Shown: positions 42,651 through 53,699 of the stretch, piece by piece
How positions within the stretch are numbered: the stretch's first letter is position 1
How the letters are laid out: every line of letters begins with the position of its first letter
Source: Axinella damicornis
Taxonomy: Eukaryota > Porifera > Demospongiae > Axinellida > Axinellidae
Length of the DNA stretch: 64,000 nucleotides
Direction of reading: 5' to 3'
Assembly: GCA_963931865.1 (NCBI GenBank)
Contig: OZ007512.1
Location: 6,690,208-6,754,207 of the forward strand
Translations under genes and position numbers: made by a program
Notes under the pieces: model-generated
Database searches by the model: none
What the model was told of the DNA's origin: nothing
The model's input: the letters and a program-made list of their open reading frames with translations, nothing else

Positions 42651-43313
42651 GGCCGTGGTGCCGAAAACCCGGACCGGACCGGACCGGACCGACCGGAAGT
42701 AGTTAATTAGTGCTTCCACAGGTAGAGAAAATAGTTTACTTTGGCATTGCTTCGTGCAGGGAAGTCAGAGAACAGTTTAGTCTCGCGAGTTGGCTGATTT
42801 GCACAGTATTTTGAAGCCATGAAGCGTTAGCGAGGTACCCGCGTGGCCAAGTCGGCTGGTAGTGGCGAGAGCTCGAGGCTGGCTCGCGAGACTAGCAACG
42901 ACTTGGAATTTGAGGATAACTTGAAGGAGGCAACCAGACATTAGTTGGCATTTTACGGTTAATTGCTAGGCAAGTCAGAGAGCAGAGCCAAGCGAGTGTG
43001 AGTAATCTATACTACAAAAGCATCGAATACTAGTTATTCTAGGCCTACTGTCCGTGAGACTTGCCCCCTGCTCTGCTAGCTATAAGCTTCACATAAATGC
43101 AACGCAAAGTACAAATGCAGTAGCTATAATGCAGACAGTACCTTCGCTGAAGCTACTTCAGGTCCCACGAAACTCCTCCAGCAGTTGCCTGTAAGTGCTA
43201 CATGGTTATTAGTTTGCGCAAATATCCGAGTCGTTTAGCTAAGTCGTTCTACGATAATTATTGCTATTTCACTTCTGGTCCGGTCCGGTCCGGTCCGGGT
43301 TTTCACCACGGCC
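42651..43313. mobile_element. GGCCGTGG-ended element, 663 bp, 9-bp duplication
   Basis: The inverted ends GGCCGTGGTGCCGAAAACCC ... GGGTTTTCACCACGGCC are followed by subterminal arrays of GGACC/GGTCC repeats (42671-42705 and 43276-43298). Perfect 9-bp duplication TAGGAAATT at 42642-42650 and 43314-43322. Interior contains 'tagtctcgcgag' motifs but no transposase. Confidence 0.92.
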
Positions 43314-43392
43314 TAGGAAATTCACTCTCATTGTAAAATTTTAACAGCTGTTGAATGACAAACTTGACCTTATATAGAAGGTAATGAGCTGA

Positions 43393-43491
43393 AACTAATG
43401 TATGCAAATCCTTAGTTGTACATGCATGCTAGTGTGTATATAATATACACACTAGCATGCATGTACAACTAAGGATTTGCATACATTAGTT
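43393..43491. repeat. Perfect 99-bp palindrome
   Basis: AACTAATGTATGCAAATCCT onward is perfectly inverted around a single A at 43442. It abuts the next palindrome, sharing T43491. Confidence 0.95.
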
Positions 43492-43549
43492 GCATGCAGC
43501 TATGGCGTAATTTCGGTAATTTACCGAAATTACGCCATAGCTGCATGCA
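43491..43549. repeat. Perfect 59-bp palindrome
   Basis: TGCATGCAGCTATGGCGTAA onward is perfectly inverted around one T at 43520. Directly adjoining the 99-bp palindrome. Confidence 0.95.
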
Positions 43550-43667
43550 CCAATAATCTGTGGATTTTGGGATGGCTCGTTGCTCTGGCTTGTTGATAGC
43601 TTTATTGCTAGCTACTGTACAGCATTACTGCATGGTAACAACCCACCTGTGAACGTCCAAGAAATAT

Positions 43668-43859
43668 CTACAAAGGCAGGCATGTTGGAGCTTCTGCTAA
43701 GATATCGGTTGCTGTCATATCAATTGCAAGTACAGCTCGACCGGTGGGGAGAATCTTGTCCTCATCAATACACTCAACAATGACGCTGTTCCTCGTGCAG
43801 TTATTGGAGTTCTGTGAAGGCGATGAGTACCGACTGTAGCTGCTTCCATTGGCGATGCT
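43668..43859 (-). CDS. Candidate terminal exon, unknown family
   Basis: A strong acceptor (gttgtgttattttcttcttgttag) precedes a 64-codon open frame ending in TAG. It reads SIANGSSYSRYSSPSQNSNN, CTRNSVIVECIDEDKILPTG and RAVLAIDMTATDILAEAPTC. The paired Cys in NNCTRNSVIVEC and the polar content suggest part of an extracellular domain. The upstream partner is not identified. It could equally be an exon truncated by a mutation to stop. Confidence 0.35.
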   Translation of the reverse strand, partial: SIANGSSYSRYSSPSQNSNNCTRNSVIVECIDEDKILPTGRAVLAIDMTATDILAEAPTCLPL

Positions 43860-43987
43860 CTAACAAGAAGAAAATAACACAACCATCTGTGGCTCACTAG
43901 GTTCCAGGTAGGGGAGCTCAAGGCACAGTGCCCGATTCAGGCCAGGCCAAAATCTCCCTGCTGTTTCACCGCCACTTGTCAGGCGAC

Positions 43988-44287
43988 ATGAGGGTACACG
44001 AGATATTTCTACTCGCTGTTCTGTCAGTCTTCGGCATTGGATTGGCTCCGGGCTGCCTGCCCCGACAACGACAGGAGATGCTCACTTGCTCCGTACTTTG
44101 TCCCAGCGCTACATCCTCCTCGACAACAGGGCAGTTTAGCTCCGCCTACTATTATCGCAGCAGTGCTAACGTAATTATGGCCGACTTAAAAGGCAATCAC
44201 CATCCTCATGATAGTCTCGCTTGGGCCAAGCCGGAACAGGAAATTACGGACCATGTCAGACAACCTGAATCCGTTCTTGAGGAATGA
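43988..44287 (+). CDS. Hypothetical short secreted protein, 99 codons
   Basis: Starting at the second ATG (gacATGAGG) the frame begins MRVHEIFLLAVLSVFGIGLA-PGC, a convincing signal-peptide shape. About 75 residues of no recognised family follow, with three Cys and many Ser, ending VLEE-stop. No splice sites are needed. No known domain; the minus strand has a competing open block. It may be a real small gene or chance. Confidence 0.25.
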   Translation: MRVHEIFLLAVLSVFGIGLAPGCLPRQRQEMLTCSVLCPSATSSSTTGQFSSAYYYRSSANVIMADLKGNHHPHDSLAWAKPEQEITDHVRQPESVLEE

Positions 44288-45131
44288 TGGTGTCTTCAAA
44301 TAATCATCTCCGTCAGGTGCATAGCTACACAATCTGATATAGTGAAGCAATCACCTACACGCCCACTCTCAGTAACAGTGCAACCAATGATGCAAGGCAA
44401 AATTGATATTGCACTGAGTGGTAGCTTGGATGCTTTGGTGAAACAAAGGTCCGTCCTACAGTCACTACATCACATCCTCCTTGATAAACACCCCAGAGGA
44501 ACATGCGCCTGTAGTAGAAACATCCTATGGGAACGCTACCTTAGTAGATCACTAATGCATCACCCCAGAACCTATAATCATTCCACAATTCACCGTGACA
44601 ACCTGAATGCAGACATAATTTGCCAAGTAGCTCTGTGTACCCAGCAAACAGCTGCAGTGGTTCTCGTGGCCTCGATGCAGATACATTGAGAATTATTCTT
44701 TTTACTCAAGTTAATGCAACATAACTGCATACTGAGCAGGTCAGACTCAGATATCTAATAATGAAAGTCGTTCTAGAAACATACACTACACAGATGAGTA
44801 ACACTAAAGGAAGTCACAATCGTACCATTAAAAGACCAGAATTGACTACTGTTGGATACCAGCCTGTTAGCAAACAAGAGCGGACAACAGTCCAAGGATC
44901 TATGAAGTCGCTCACAAAGACTAGTCAGTGCCAACGAGCTTACCTGAGCTTTTGGCCAGGTACAATCTTCATTGGGGAGCTCTGACAACAACTTTCGTCA
45001 TGCACTGTCAATGACAATAGAGTCAGTGCTGCCGCGTGATTCGTCTTTCTCCACATTGATCAGACCTCCTAAACAGCTGCTGAACTGACAGACATCAAAC
45101 ACATGAAAAAAACAGTTCTGCGCATGTAGCT
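44288..45131. other. Non-coding stretch
   Basis: The 115-codon frame at 44342-44689 and smaller ones lack splice or domain support. Confidence 0.4.
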
Positions 45132-45280
45132 ATTCCATTCCAGTATTCCAGTATTCCATTCCAGTATTCCATTCCACCATTCCATTCCACTGAATGTAGA
45201 CACCCATAATAATTGGGGAGGGTGACGGTGGGAGGGTGATGGGTGGAGGGTGAGGGTGAAGAGTGAAAGCAGAAGGGTGT
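45132..45280. repeat. ATTCC and GGGTGA simple repeats
   Basis: (CCAGTATTCC/ATTCC)n at 45132-45192, then GGTGGAGGGTGAGGG repeats at 45218-45280. Confidence 0.85.
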
Positions 45281-45479
45281 GGGGGTACACGACAAATTTT
45301 AAAAAAATGTTACTGGTGTCCAAGGTGGAGTTTGCCCATTTTACAGGTGGAATCCTTGGATGTGTTCGGACTTTGAAACTGAAGCTCTACAACTTCAACA
45401 GGATGTCAGTTGCATAGATAAAGTCTCAAGGTCTACCACTCAAGAAGAAACCTTTTCTAGTTGATCTTGCAGCACCTTA

Positions 45480-45815
45480 TAGCACAATGTAGCTATTCCC
45501 CCAGCAAAGTCAGTGAAATACCAGTCATCAATTGCAATTTCAAACAATTTTCTTGGCTTGTACAATAGAATGTCATCAGCATATAGGGTGAATGTGCAAC
45601 ATCTGATATACTTCAGGAATAGGAGAGGGCCGAGTATGGATCCTTAAGGGACCCTGGAGCTGACTGGGGTTGCAATGCCGTCCAATACAGCCCTCTGTGT
45701 CCGGTTGGTGAGATAGTCAGTGTTAGTCACAGAACCATTGGAGAAGGGATCCAGTATAATACCAGTGTTGGCTAGGGAGGATATAAGTTTGTCAAGGGGC
45801 ATTGACAGTGATGAA
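45480..45815 (-). pseudogene. LINE reverse-transcriptase palm fragment with ADD box
   Basis: Minus-strand pieces read PLDKLISSLANTGI, (after a frame change) QWFCD, then DYLTNRTQRAVLDGIATPVS, SRVP-stop-GSILGPLLFL and CCTFTLYADDILLYKPRKLF. VPxGSILGPLLF and LYADD are reverse-transcriptase motifs of non-LTR elements. The glutamine before GS is a stop, and the region between LLFL and YADD is deleted, so it is dead. It is on the opposite strand from the 37.8-kb fragment and covers a different RT segment. Confidence 0.9.
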
Positions 45816-47070
45816 TACTGCTTGAGTGTGTTGGTCCATTTGTTCTTCTCCTAAGTAACTAATTTTCAGATCACTTGAGAGCGCATTTGTAGCTGGCTGA
45901 CTAATCCCCATAGACAATTCTAGGTACGCATGAGACCAACTCGAGGCCTGAAGAAATATGAGCTTGGAAACATTAGCTAAGCTACATGTAACCATAACTT
46001 TTCTGGGGCATAGCTAATCGATGGTGCGCTGTTAGATTGAGAGTCTCTAATGCTCAATTCATGCCTGTCCTGGGTTCGAATCCCACATTTCCGTACTGCA
46101 AGCAATGAAAAGCTGGGCATGGGCTGGGAACGAGGCTACAGTACTAAAGACCTTGTGTTTCTCTATTGATGGGTGCATTATAGTGCAGTTTCAAAAAGGA
46201 ATTTGCCATCTGCCCTTCTGAAAAAGCCATTTATGGTAACTCAAGTGAGTTCAGTGATGATGTCACCACCTTCCCGGCCGCCAATAATGGGGCTCAGGAC
46301 CATACCTGCACGAAAACCTCTTGCATTTAAGATGCATCATTTCTGGGTTATCAAGTCACAATGAACAGAACTAATGAATCAACCTGCACTGCTCGGATTT
46401 AGCTACACCGGCACAAATTATCGCGTGCATGCAAGACAACTGTTCACTGATAGTGATGGCAGCATTGGCCAGTGATCAAGCGGAGCCAACAGCAGCACCA
46501 ACATGAATTGTACAAGTGAGAGTGAACATAATTGCCACTGACACCAAAGACAGTTCATTGAGTACTCTTTGGTGAACATCAGTCAAAATTTCAATTTCAT
46601 CGTTGTGTCATAATAATTATTATGAATGTAATTGGGAAACTGATTTAAAGTAGGGGGAGGGTTCCAACCAACGACTGGCTTGCTGGGCTCGACTAGCTAC
46701 GAGTAGTCCGAATCTGCCACAAAGTTTGTGACCGAGATGTAAATAACACAACATTTCGACCTGAGTAGGTCTTCATCAACTGCATGATTTAAAACACAAT
46801 TGTTATTTGCATGTGTGCATACAAGAATAGACAACTTTTTGAGCAGCTATAGTATCCTCACCACTGGAATAATATGGAAGCTATCCTTTCTGATATACTG
46901 CTGTATGCATACATAGCCATTGACTGCATCCACAACAGCATGTCTTGCCTCAATTCTATTTTTTTTTTGCCTGGACATTGCATGTCTATTGCATTACCCA
47001 GTAGGGCTTAGCTGCTGCTTTGTGCATGAATGACATCATAAGGAATAAAAACTTAGCTGGATTATTTCAC
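45816..47070. other. Non-coding, with tRNA-like B box and dispersed repeat
   Basis: At about 46016-46075 a stretch ending 'ctgggttcgaatcccaca' has a clear pol III B box and may be a SINE head; a solo TAGCCTCG right end follows at 46125-46139. A dispersed repeat at about 46170-46345 is related to 60085-60240 (shared gtgagttcagtgatgatgt). Confidence 0.5.
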
Positions 47071-47170
47071 TAGCCACATTCCCAGGCCTCCGTGCCCAGC
47101 GTTTGTAACTTTTTGTAATGCAAGCGACAAGAGCTGGCCATGGGCGTGGAGGCTGCAGGGAATGAGTCTA
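47071..47170. mobile_element. TAGCC-ended 100-bp element
   Basis: Ends TAGCCACATTCCCAGGCCTC and the inverse GGAATGAGTCTA with the shared 'gcaagcgaca' interior seen in the 18109 element. No clear duplication. Confidence 0.55.
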
Positions 47171-49548
47171 CATTTCAGTGATTTCATTACATTATAATTC
47201 TTGTCAGATACAAGAATACTTGGACGAAGCTCAGTTAATATTGCACAAACTGTTCCAATGTGCAAAATGTTGTGCTGCAGTAACTGCAAGACCACCTAGG
47301 AATTTTCTGCTGTGTAGGTGGTAATAACAATTCAATAGAATAAACTATAGCTTATCTGCACTTCATTTGCTGAAATTACTAGTGAATATGCATAATGGTT
47401 ACAGTACGTTATTATTAGCACAACAACACTTGTTCCACTTTTCTGTACTAAGCAAATGAACAAAGACTACTAACTGGTGTCATGATCGTTATGGAGCTAG
47501 GAGTTAGCCCCTTCACAAAGTATAGACACGGTAACGTTAACGTGGGTGTCATGTGTATGCAGTTTAGCTGCATTTTTAATTTGTCATACCGGTACATTAG
47601 TGAGGCAATTATGAGACAGGGTATATATTATGTACTATGAGACACCTCAGTTTTGGATTATGTATATATTATAGCTAGCTACACGCCACCAGCATAGAAG
47701 ATTCTGCTAGAACTACTTCATTCAAACACGCTTGTTGGCATTCCGGTAGTGAACATTATGAATTATATTGGACAGTCAATCAGACCTACCCTCACAATTT
47801 CATATACTTGCCAATTGAATGTTTTGCACCATTTAAATGATAGAGGATACAATAATGTTCAGTTTAACAGATCAACTATAACAGATAAGGCAACCAACCT
47901 GAGAATACTCCAATCATTGCTTCAGTACAAAATAATTGCACAAGTCATGGATGGAATCGACTTGCAATAGCCAATTAGTACTATTGCTGGTATTGAGAGA
48001 GCTTCAGATTTACCCAATATCACATGACTGCACCAATGAAGATGCCACGTATTTGGGAGGCAGCCTCAACCTAGCTCATGCATTTCCCAGTGCAATAATT
48101 GTTCCAGTTATATTTATGTGGGTCAGTTATGTAAGTGCACTTCAGGTCACACTCCTGATGTGTCAGTATTATTACCTCATGCTTTAAAGTGCTCTTGTTG
48201 TCTCTGTGCAGCACCCCAGTATACACAGAGAGTTCACCCTGACTGTACACAGCCATCTGTTGCACGTTTGACACATGTACATTTGCTGCTCCATGACACA
48301 CCTTTTGGCCAATCTTCCCTGCACATCACTAGTAATCAGTGTGGCATTCTGCTGTAGGTGACAGCCTCCTGCAATGCCTAGGCAGTACGCAGTACTCCTT
48401 GATATCATAGCGGCGGTCGGACAGACCTCCTCCAGGATTCCCAGACTCTTCACACCTTGGAGATGAGACGCTGCATGGTCTAGTAATCCCATGCATGCAC
48501 TCCTAACATCTGCAGCATGCAGCAAAAGTGCACATGTACATGTACAAAGTAACGAATATCCACCCAGTCAGACTGCACTGATATGGCACTAAGGCACGTT
48601 GTTCCCTGCTATTGTTCCTGCGTTAAAGAAACTACTCATCAACAGCAACAGCAAGATGATCGTTACAACAGCCAAACAATGAACTGTCCCTTCTCTGACA
48701 ATCTACTCTCAAAAGTCAGCTATATAGAGGCCGGTCACCTATCTGTTCCAATCCCATACTTCAGTGCCATCTCTCATGCTCTCTTCCACTTCCACAGTGT
48801 AGTTCCTGGAATACTTATCCCGCCACACTGTATGTTGCACCTTGGTGCGTGGCACATAGTAGTGCTGAGTGTAAACCATCACGGTAGGTATAATTGGTAC
48901 CTGCATGGAATCAAACATGCATCATTACTCTGCATGCAGTTCATGCATGGTGACTGGACAATTAAAATATTTGTACGTAATTATGGAGCACAGCTACATT
49001 CCAATACCTCAATTCAACATTCTGTAGGAATGCGTACTGTACCTGTATATGTACTGGCTGATCTATTGTAATGGTGCACCGATATTCATTTTTTCCGATA
49101 CTACAGATACCAGTAGATCAACCTCCAAGTACTGGCCAGTACCGATACTGATACCAGATGTAGGTACTGAAGCATCAAAATGACAACAAAAAGTACATAT
49201 TAAGTGAGAATACAAGTTTGCAGAGCATTAATGTTTTTAATGCACGAGGGCAATCTATAGCGGTCGAGGGCGAGATAATGCACGAGCTGAAGGCGAGTGC
49301 ATTATCCACCCAAGACTGTTATTGTTGAACAGAAACGCTAGCATGGGTTGCATGCAAACGGAACGAGAAATTCTCCATGTGTATACAACCTGAATGAGGT
49401 TGGAATGGCATGGAGAAAGGCTACATGTAGAAGGAGGAGGTGGCATGGCCTGGAGACAAGGCTAGAAGAAGGGAGGTTGGAATGGCCTCTGGATGAGAAT
49501 AGCAAATTGAATGGCCATGCCTGTAGACAGTACAATTCCATAGCTTAC
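47171..49548. other. Long stretch without a supported gene
   Basis: Contains a solo hAT-like end at about 49070-49170 (aatggtgcaccgatattc ... ccagtaccgatactgatacc) and a hairpin-prone 'atgcacgaggg ... gagtgcattat' at 49236-49305. The 162-codon plus frame at 48583-49071 has no domain. The minus frame at 48184-48525 has CxxC pairs but no convincing exon limits. Confidence 0.4.
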
Positions 49549-49619
49549 CAAAGAGGGCATTTGCCGTGCTGATCTCTCTTGAATACACGTTCTCATAAAT
49601 CTTAACTGCAGCCAACAGC
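49549..49619 (-). CDS. Candidate exon of unknown family
   Basis: A very good acceptor (cattcttctttctcag) and donor (GTAAGC) bound 71 nt on the minus strand. The only open frame enters after one base and reads LLAAVKIYENVYSREISTAN-ALF, leaving in phase 1. It lies downstream of the SH2 exons on the same strand and might belong to that gene, though the phases do not join directly, so at least one exon would be missing between them. Confidence 0.5.
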
Positions 49620-49825
49620 CTGAGAAAGAAGAATGTGCACGGTTTGATGCAAGTCAATCTACACACATCATCAAGAGATATTGTGCTCAGCAGAGCATGT
49701 ACCCCATTATGGCCTAATGCCTTAATACAGCTGCACGACGAGATAGCAAGGGCCTACCGATTTTAATACAGTAATGAAGTAAAATGAACTAGCTTTCTCG
49801 TAAAACAGTGAACTTGACACACACG

Positions 49826-49886
49826 GGAGGAGGGAGGGAGGGAGGGAGGGAGGGAGGGAAAGGGGGGGGGGGGGGGGGGGGGGGGG
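49826..49886. repeat. GGGA microsatellite and 25-bp poly-G
   Basis: (GGGA)n at about 49826-49861 followed by 25 G (49862-49886). Confidence 0.95.
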
Positions 49887-49974
49887 TGGGAGGGAGGTAT
49901 GGAGGTATGAATGCACCTACATGTATGCTTCTTGCATGTTGATGTAATGCCATGCTTGCAATGAGTTCCCATAC

Positions 49975-50093
49975 CCGAGTCTCCACTGATGATAGGCAAA
50001 GCGTTCCATGAGAGTATCAGCGTCCGGAAACTTCCCAAGACCAAAACAAAAGTGGCGTCCATCCCAGATGACACGATAGTGCTTCACAGAATT
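49975..50093 (-). CDS. SH2 domain exon, C-terminal half
   Basis: The minus-strand frame from 50093 reads NSVKHYRVIWDGRHFCFGLG and KFPDADTLMERFA, then shifts in the last part into PIISGDSG before a GTATGG donor. SVKHYRV ... G.F.FG.GKFP..D.LMERF is the second half of an SH2 domain, which binds phosphotyrosine peptides; the following PIISGDSG recalls adaptor-type SH2 proteins. The frame change between ERFA and PIIS, seen as one or two bases, suggests decay or an assembly indel. The FLVR arginine exon is not found. Confidence 0.65.
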
Positions 50094-50100
50094 CTTACAT

Positions 50101-50275
50101 CAGTAGGTAGAAGGGAAGGAGAGGTTAAGGTGGGAGGGAGAGGTGGGGGAAGGTGGAGGGAGAAGGGGGAGGAAGGGGAGAGGAGGACACGAGGGGGACA
50201 AGAGGAGGAGGAAGCGGAGAGAGAATGGGCGAGGAGAGGAGATGAAGGGAGAGGGAGAGGAGGATAAGATGGGTG
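50101..50275. repeat. Purine-rich GGGAGAGG tract
   Basis: Low-complexity AG-rich DNA in the intron between the two SH2 exons. The plus-strand Gly/Arg/Glu-rich frame is not a gene. Confidence 0.8.
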
Positions 50276-50302
50276 TCAAATTAGGATATACAGATGGAGT
50301 AC

Positions 50303-50343
50303 CTCACAAGTGTCAGTGAGTAACTGTTGTCCTCACATCCACA
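50303..50343 (-). CDS. SH2 domain exon, central strand
   Basis: After cattttgttacag a 41-nt block reads CGCEDNSYSLTLVR and meets a GTACTC donor. NSYSLTLVR matches SH2 strand betaC, directly before the VKHYRV strand of the next exon. The junction phase (2 out, apparently 0 in) does not fit perfectly, so one boundary or base is wrong. Confidence 0.55.
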
Positions 50344-50350
50344 CTGTAAC

Positions 50351-51370
50351 AAAATGATAATATTATGAATGACTGTGCATGATTCTAGCCTTAATTGTTC
50401 CCAGGTTCCACTGAATTCGTTTCACAGTGGGAGACCACTGTGTGACTGGTAGTCACAATCTGTGATCAGCAAAAATATTATACTGGCTGTGACCATTAAC
50501 TATTTTCATTCCAAGTTTGCCTGCAATGGATTACCACTAGACCTTGACAAATTGTGTTCTAAAGGTATTTTCGAATGAAATAGTTCACACTGCATCCTTC
50601 CGTGAGGATGTAAAGTTGTTGGTCCCTGGCTATCTGCTTTGAATAGGCTCTGCCTTCTCCAGGCCCTCGTTAGCCACAGTCATCCCGTGAGACACAATTA
50701 TCTATCTCTGTAAGGGTGCTTATCGATCCCTGTGTTAGATTCCATTGGACAGCTAGCAGCAGTGTATATGCATGTGGTCAGTGCTCAAAAGAGCGCAATC
50801 ATTATTACCAGCTGCATTTGTCCTGGGGTGCAAATGCATTGTACTAGTCCTAGACATCATCAGTGATAAAGATTGAAGGAATATATTATTTCACCTGTAC
50901 AAGCATCATGCAGTTACTGATCCTATACATGCCTCCCTGTAAGAGGAAGGTATTTCATCTATTAACTCTTTACCAACCAGCAAAAACCCTGTCTTAATGT
51001 ATAAATTCCCTGTATAATCTTTTATGGGCTTATGGGAGCTCATGACAGTATTTGTCATCATTGGTTGGTAAGGAGTTAATCATGGCTCCTTCGGCTTGTC
51101 AACCCTCTATCATCACCATCATCAAGAGATCACCTTGGTGCCATAACCAAATAGTGCAGTCAGCACAAAACACACACATTATAATACCAAAAGCACCAAC
51201 ATAACCCCACCCACATAGCTAACAGGATTATAACAACAAATATCTGCAAGGAGAGCAAATCAAGTCTACCAGATAATACAGTACAAGTAGCTGAGCTCAG
51301 CTACTTCCCCTTCGTTCGCCTACAGTGCGTAATCCGGCGCCGGACAGCTTTCTGTGCAGACTGCAGAGCT
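50351..51370. other. Upstream of the SH2 exons, nothing recognised
   Basis: The missing N-terminal SH2 exon (with FLVR) was looked for here on the minus strand and not found. AT-rich unique DNA. Confidence 0.4.
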
Positions 51371-51373
51371 GCT

Positions 51374-51640
51374 CCCCGATTGCGTCCGCTTCAGCTGCTG
51401 CTCCCCAATTGCGTCCGCTTCAGCTGCTGCTCCCCGATTGCGTCCGCTTCAGCTGCTGCTCCCGGGCCCGATTGCGGCATCCACTTCAACTGCTGTTCCC
51501 CCTTTGCCTCCGCCGCTGCTCCCCGATTGCGTCTGCTGCTCGCCGCTTGCATCCGCTTCAGCTGCTGCTCCCGATGGCGTCCACTTCGGCTGCTACTCCC
51601 CGATTACGTCCGCTTCGACTGCTGCTCCCTGATTGCGCTT
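51374..51640. repeat. ~29-bp minisatellite (CCGATTGCGTCCGCTTCAGC type)
   Basis: Irregular units of 'gattgcgtccgcttcagctg' + 'ctgctcccc' with deleted variants. It gives overlapping open frames in all three plus frames (92-122 codons), the mark of a stop-poor repeat rather than a gene. Confidence 0.9.
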
Positions 51641-51775
51641 GTTGGATTCCAGCCCATGCCCAGACCTAATGTTCTCGAACATTCTTCGCGGAGTTTGAGG
51701 TTCAGTAAAACAATTAAAGTACGAAGGTCGCGCGTCACTATAGTCTAGTCCCGCCCCACGAACATCCCACTTCCG

Positions 51776-51777
<2 letters not shown>

Positions 51778-51808
<31 letters not shown>
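51778..51808. repeat. (CA)n microsatellite
   Basis: About 15 CA units. Confidence 0.95.
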
Positions 51809-51816
<8 letters not shown>

Positions 51817-51893
51817 CACGTTAAAATCTTAATATATTGATGAGTGCCACTACACTATAGCACAATGATGGCAATTATCAAGACTGCCAGCTG

Positions 51894-52119
51894 ATCCAGC
51901 AGAGAAGTGCATCCGTCAATGCGGTGTTTGGAGGTGGACGCTCATTTCTGGCAATCGAAACATTGCTGGTTCGAATCCCACCAAGCCATACATCATGAGA
52001 TTTCATTTCTGGCTGGCCGGATTTACTTGGTCAGTTCCAACTCCTCATGTATTCTAGCGTGGAGCTGAGACCAGCAGGTAGAAGCACATTATTTTTGTAG
52101 ATCCTGTGTGTGTGTGTGT

Positions 52120-52179
<60 letters not shown>

Positions 52180-53576
52180 TGTGTATGTGTGGATGTGTGT
52201 GTGTGCGTGTATGTGTGTGTGTGCATGTGCGTGTGTGAGTGTGTGTGTGTGTGTGTATATGTGTGTGTGTTGGGGGGGGGGGGGGCAAAAGCTCACTTGT
52301 GTGTGACAATGTTTGCCTCGTTCCCAGGCCATTCCCCTTTGCCAGTATTTCATCGCTTGCAGTATGAAATACGTGGGGGAAGGCCTGGGAGATGTGGTCA
52401 CGTGCGATGACGTCAGGTAGACAGATTAAAATACCTGTTTCGCATTGATCCGCCCCCGGCATTGTGAACAACGAACGGTATCGATCGTCCGCTCTGATAT
52501 CCAGCTATTGGACGGACAGTACAACACAGGACGTTGAGATTCTTCATTGGGCACCGCCCTCCGTGTGTCTACCATGTGTCTACTTGATGGCATCGCACGT
52601 GACCAGATCTCCCAGGCCTTCCCCCGCCGTATTTCATACTGGAAGCGATAAAATGCTGGCAGTGGGAATGGCCTGGGAATGAGCTCGAGGCTATGACAAT
52701 GTATTGTACATGCTAACTACTGGCCACTTAAGCTGAAGATTGAGAGCCAGGGTTCAGATTGTAGACGACAAAGAGACTAGAATGGCAGAGAATGGAGTGG
52801 AGCACTGACCATCCTTGTTCACAGCTGGGGAGGATGACGAAGATGATCAGGAGCACCTCCACCAGCACCAAGAAGACGATGATGAAGGACAGGAACACTC
52901 AGAAGATAGTCAGGTCTCCAAACCGGCTGTAAACCCTTGACCAGTTTTGGTCACTGCAGTGTGTGTGCATGCGTGGTATATGTGTGTGTTTGTGGGGGGG
53001 TATAATTATGCGTCAGATCACTCAAAGAATGCATGTCTTTGCATTTACCATATTTATGCTAAAACCCCATAGGTAATGGAGGTTCCAGGAAGTGAATTTT
53101 TACCATTAGAATAGACAGAAATAGGCTCACCATCTGCATTTGGAGAGAAATTTTGTGACTGTTGAGGCTATACTATTCCAGGAAAAAAACGGGCATCAAC
53201 TGCCATGCTGCATTTGGAGGTTTGTTCCAGACTGACTTAACTGTGTACTCTGTAAATGAAATTCATGTTGTTATGGTAAGTACATTTCCTGGTATTGGAT
53301 TCACTGAGAATAATTAGTGTACAGGGCTACACCTAAATTGGATTATGAAATTCCACTTCTACCCTTAGATAGAGCTGTGTGTGTCACTAGGCCATGAGAG
53401 AGTTAGGTTGAAGATCCAACACCACCGAGGTGGTAGGGGGATATATAGGATTAGCCTCATTCCAAGTCATATTCCGTATTTAGGCACATATTATACATGA
53501 AGTGTGTGAAGAGCAGCAAAATTAAAACGGGAAGGCGTGGGAGCATTTCTCATGTGAGTGATATCACACATCAGGT
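51894..53576. repeat. Segmental duplication, copy 2
   Basis: Counterpart of 28668-29984. It contains a 'tgctggttcgaatcccacca' B-box segment at about 51967-51990 that is absent from copy 1, a complete TAGCCTCG element at 52313-52693, and the GT microsatellite at 52105-52272. It is followed by its own 82-bp satellite block. Confidence 0.9.
52313..52693. mobile_element. TTGCCTCG/TAGCCTCG element with nested inverted repeats, 381 bp
   Basis: Left end TTGCCTCGTTCCCAGGCCAT, right end the inverse ending CGAGCTCGAGGCTA. Each half is itself a hairpin (ggccattccc ... gggggaaggcctggg), and the halves are mirror images. Perfect 9-bp duplication TGACAATGT at 52304-52312 and 52694-52702. Only the right end survives at 28900-28925 in copy 1. 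Confidence 0.88.
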
Positions 53577-53699
53577 GGACATAGGAGAGGTGATGCCCAA
53601 CCACAAATAAGTTTCAGCACTGGCCAAGCACATGCAGTTTAGCCTCAAGCGTCTGGACTATTGGGACTACGTATGACTAACGAAGTGAAGCATAACATG

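Noticed and set aside
44450..44690. Possible scavenger-receptor Cys-rich domain on the minus strand (CLHSGCHGELWNDYRFWGDA).
   Set aside because: The Cys spacing and the WGTVC/VCRQLG hallmarks are absent, and a stop interrupts the frame.
46016..46075. tRNA gene ending in ggttcgaatccca.
   Set aside because: The B box is good but the acceptor and D arms do not pair. Treated as a tRNA-derived repeat.
48583..49071. 162-codon plus-strand frame.
   Set aside because: The longest non-repeat frame, but no domain, no signal peptide, no splice sites and ordinary composition. Likely chance.
51325..51748. Overlapping 92-122 codon frames rich in Ala, Ser, Leu and Pro.
   Set aside because: All three frames of a GC-rich ~29-bp repeat are open at once, which marks stop-poor repeat DNA.
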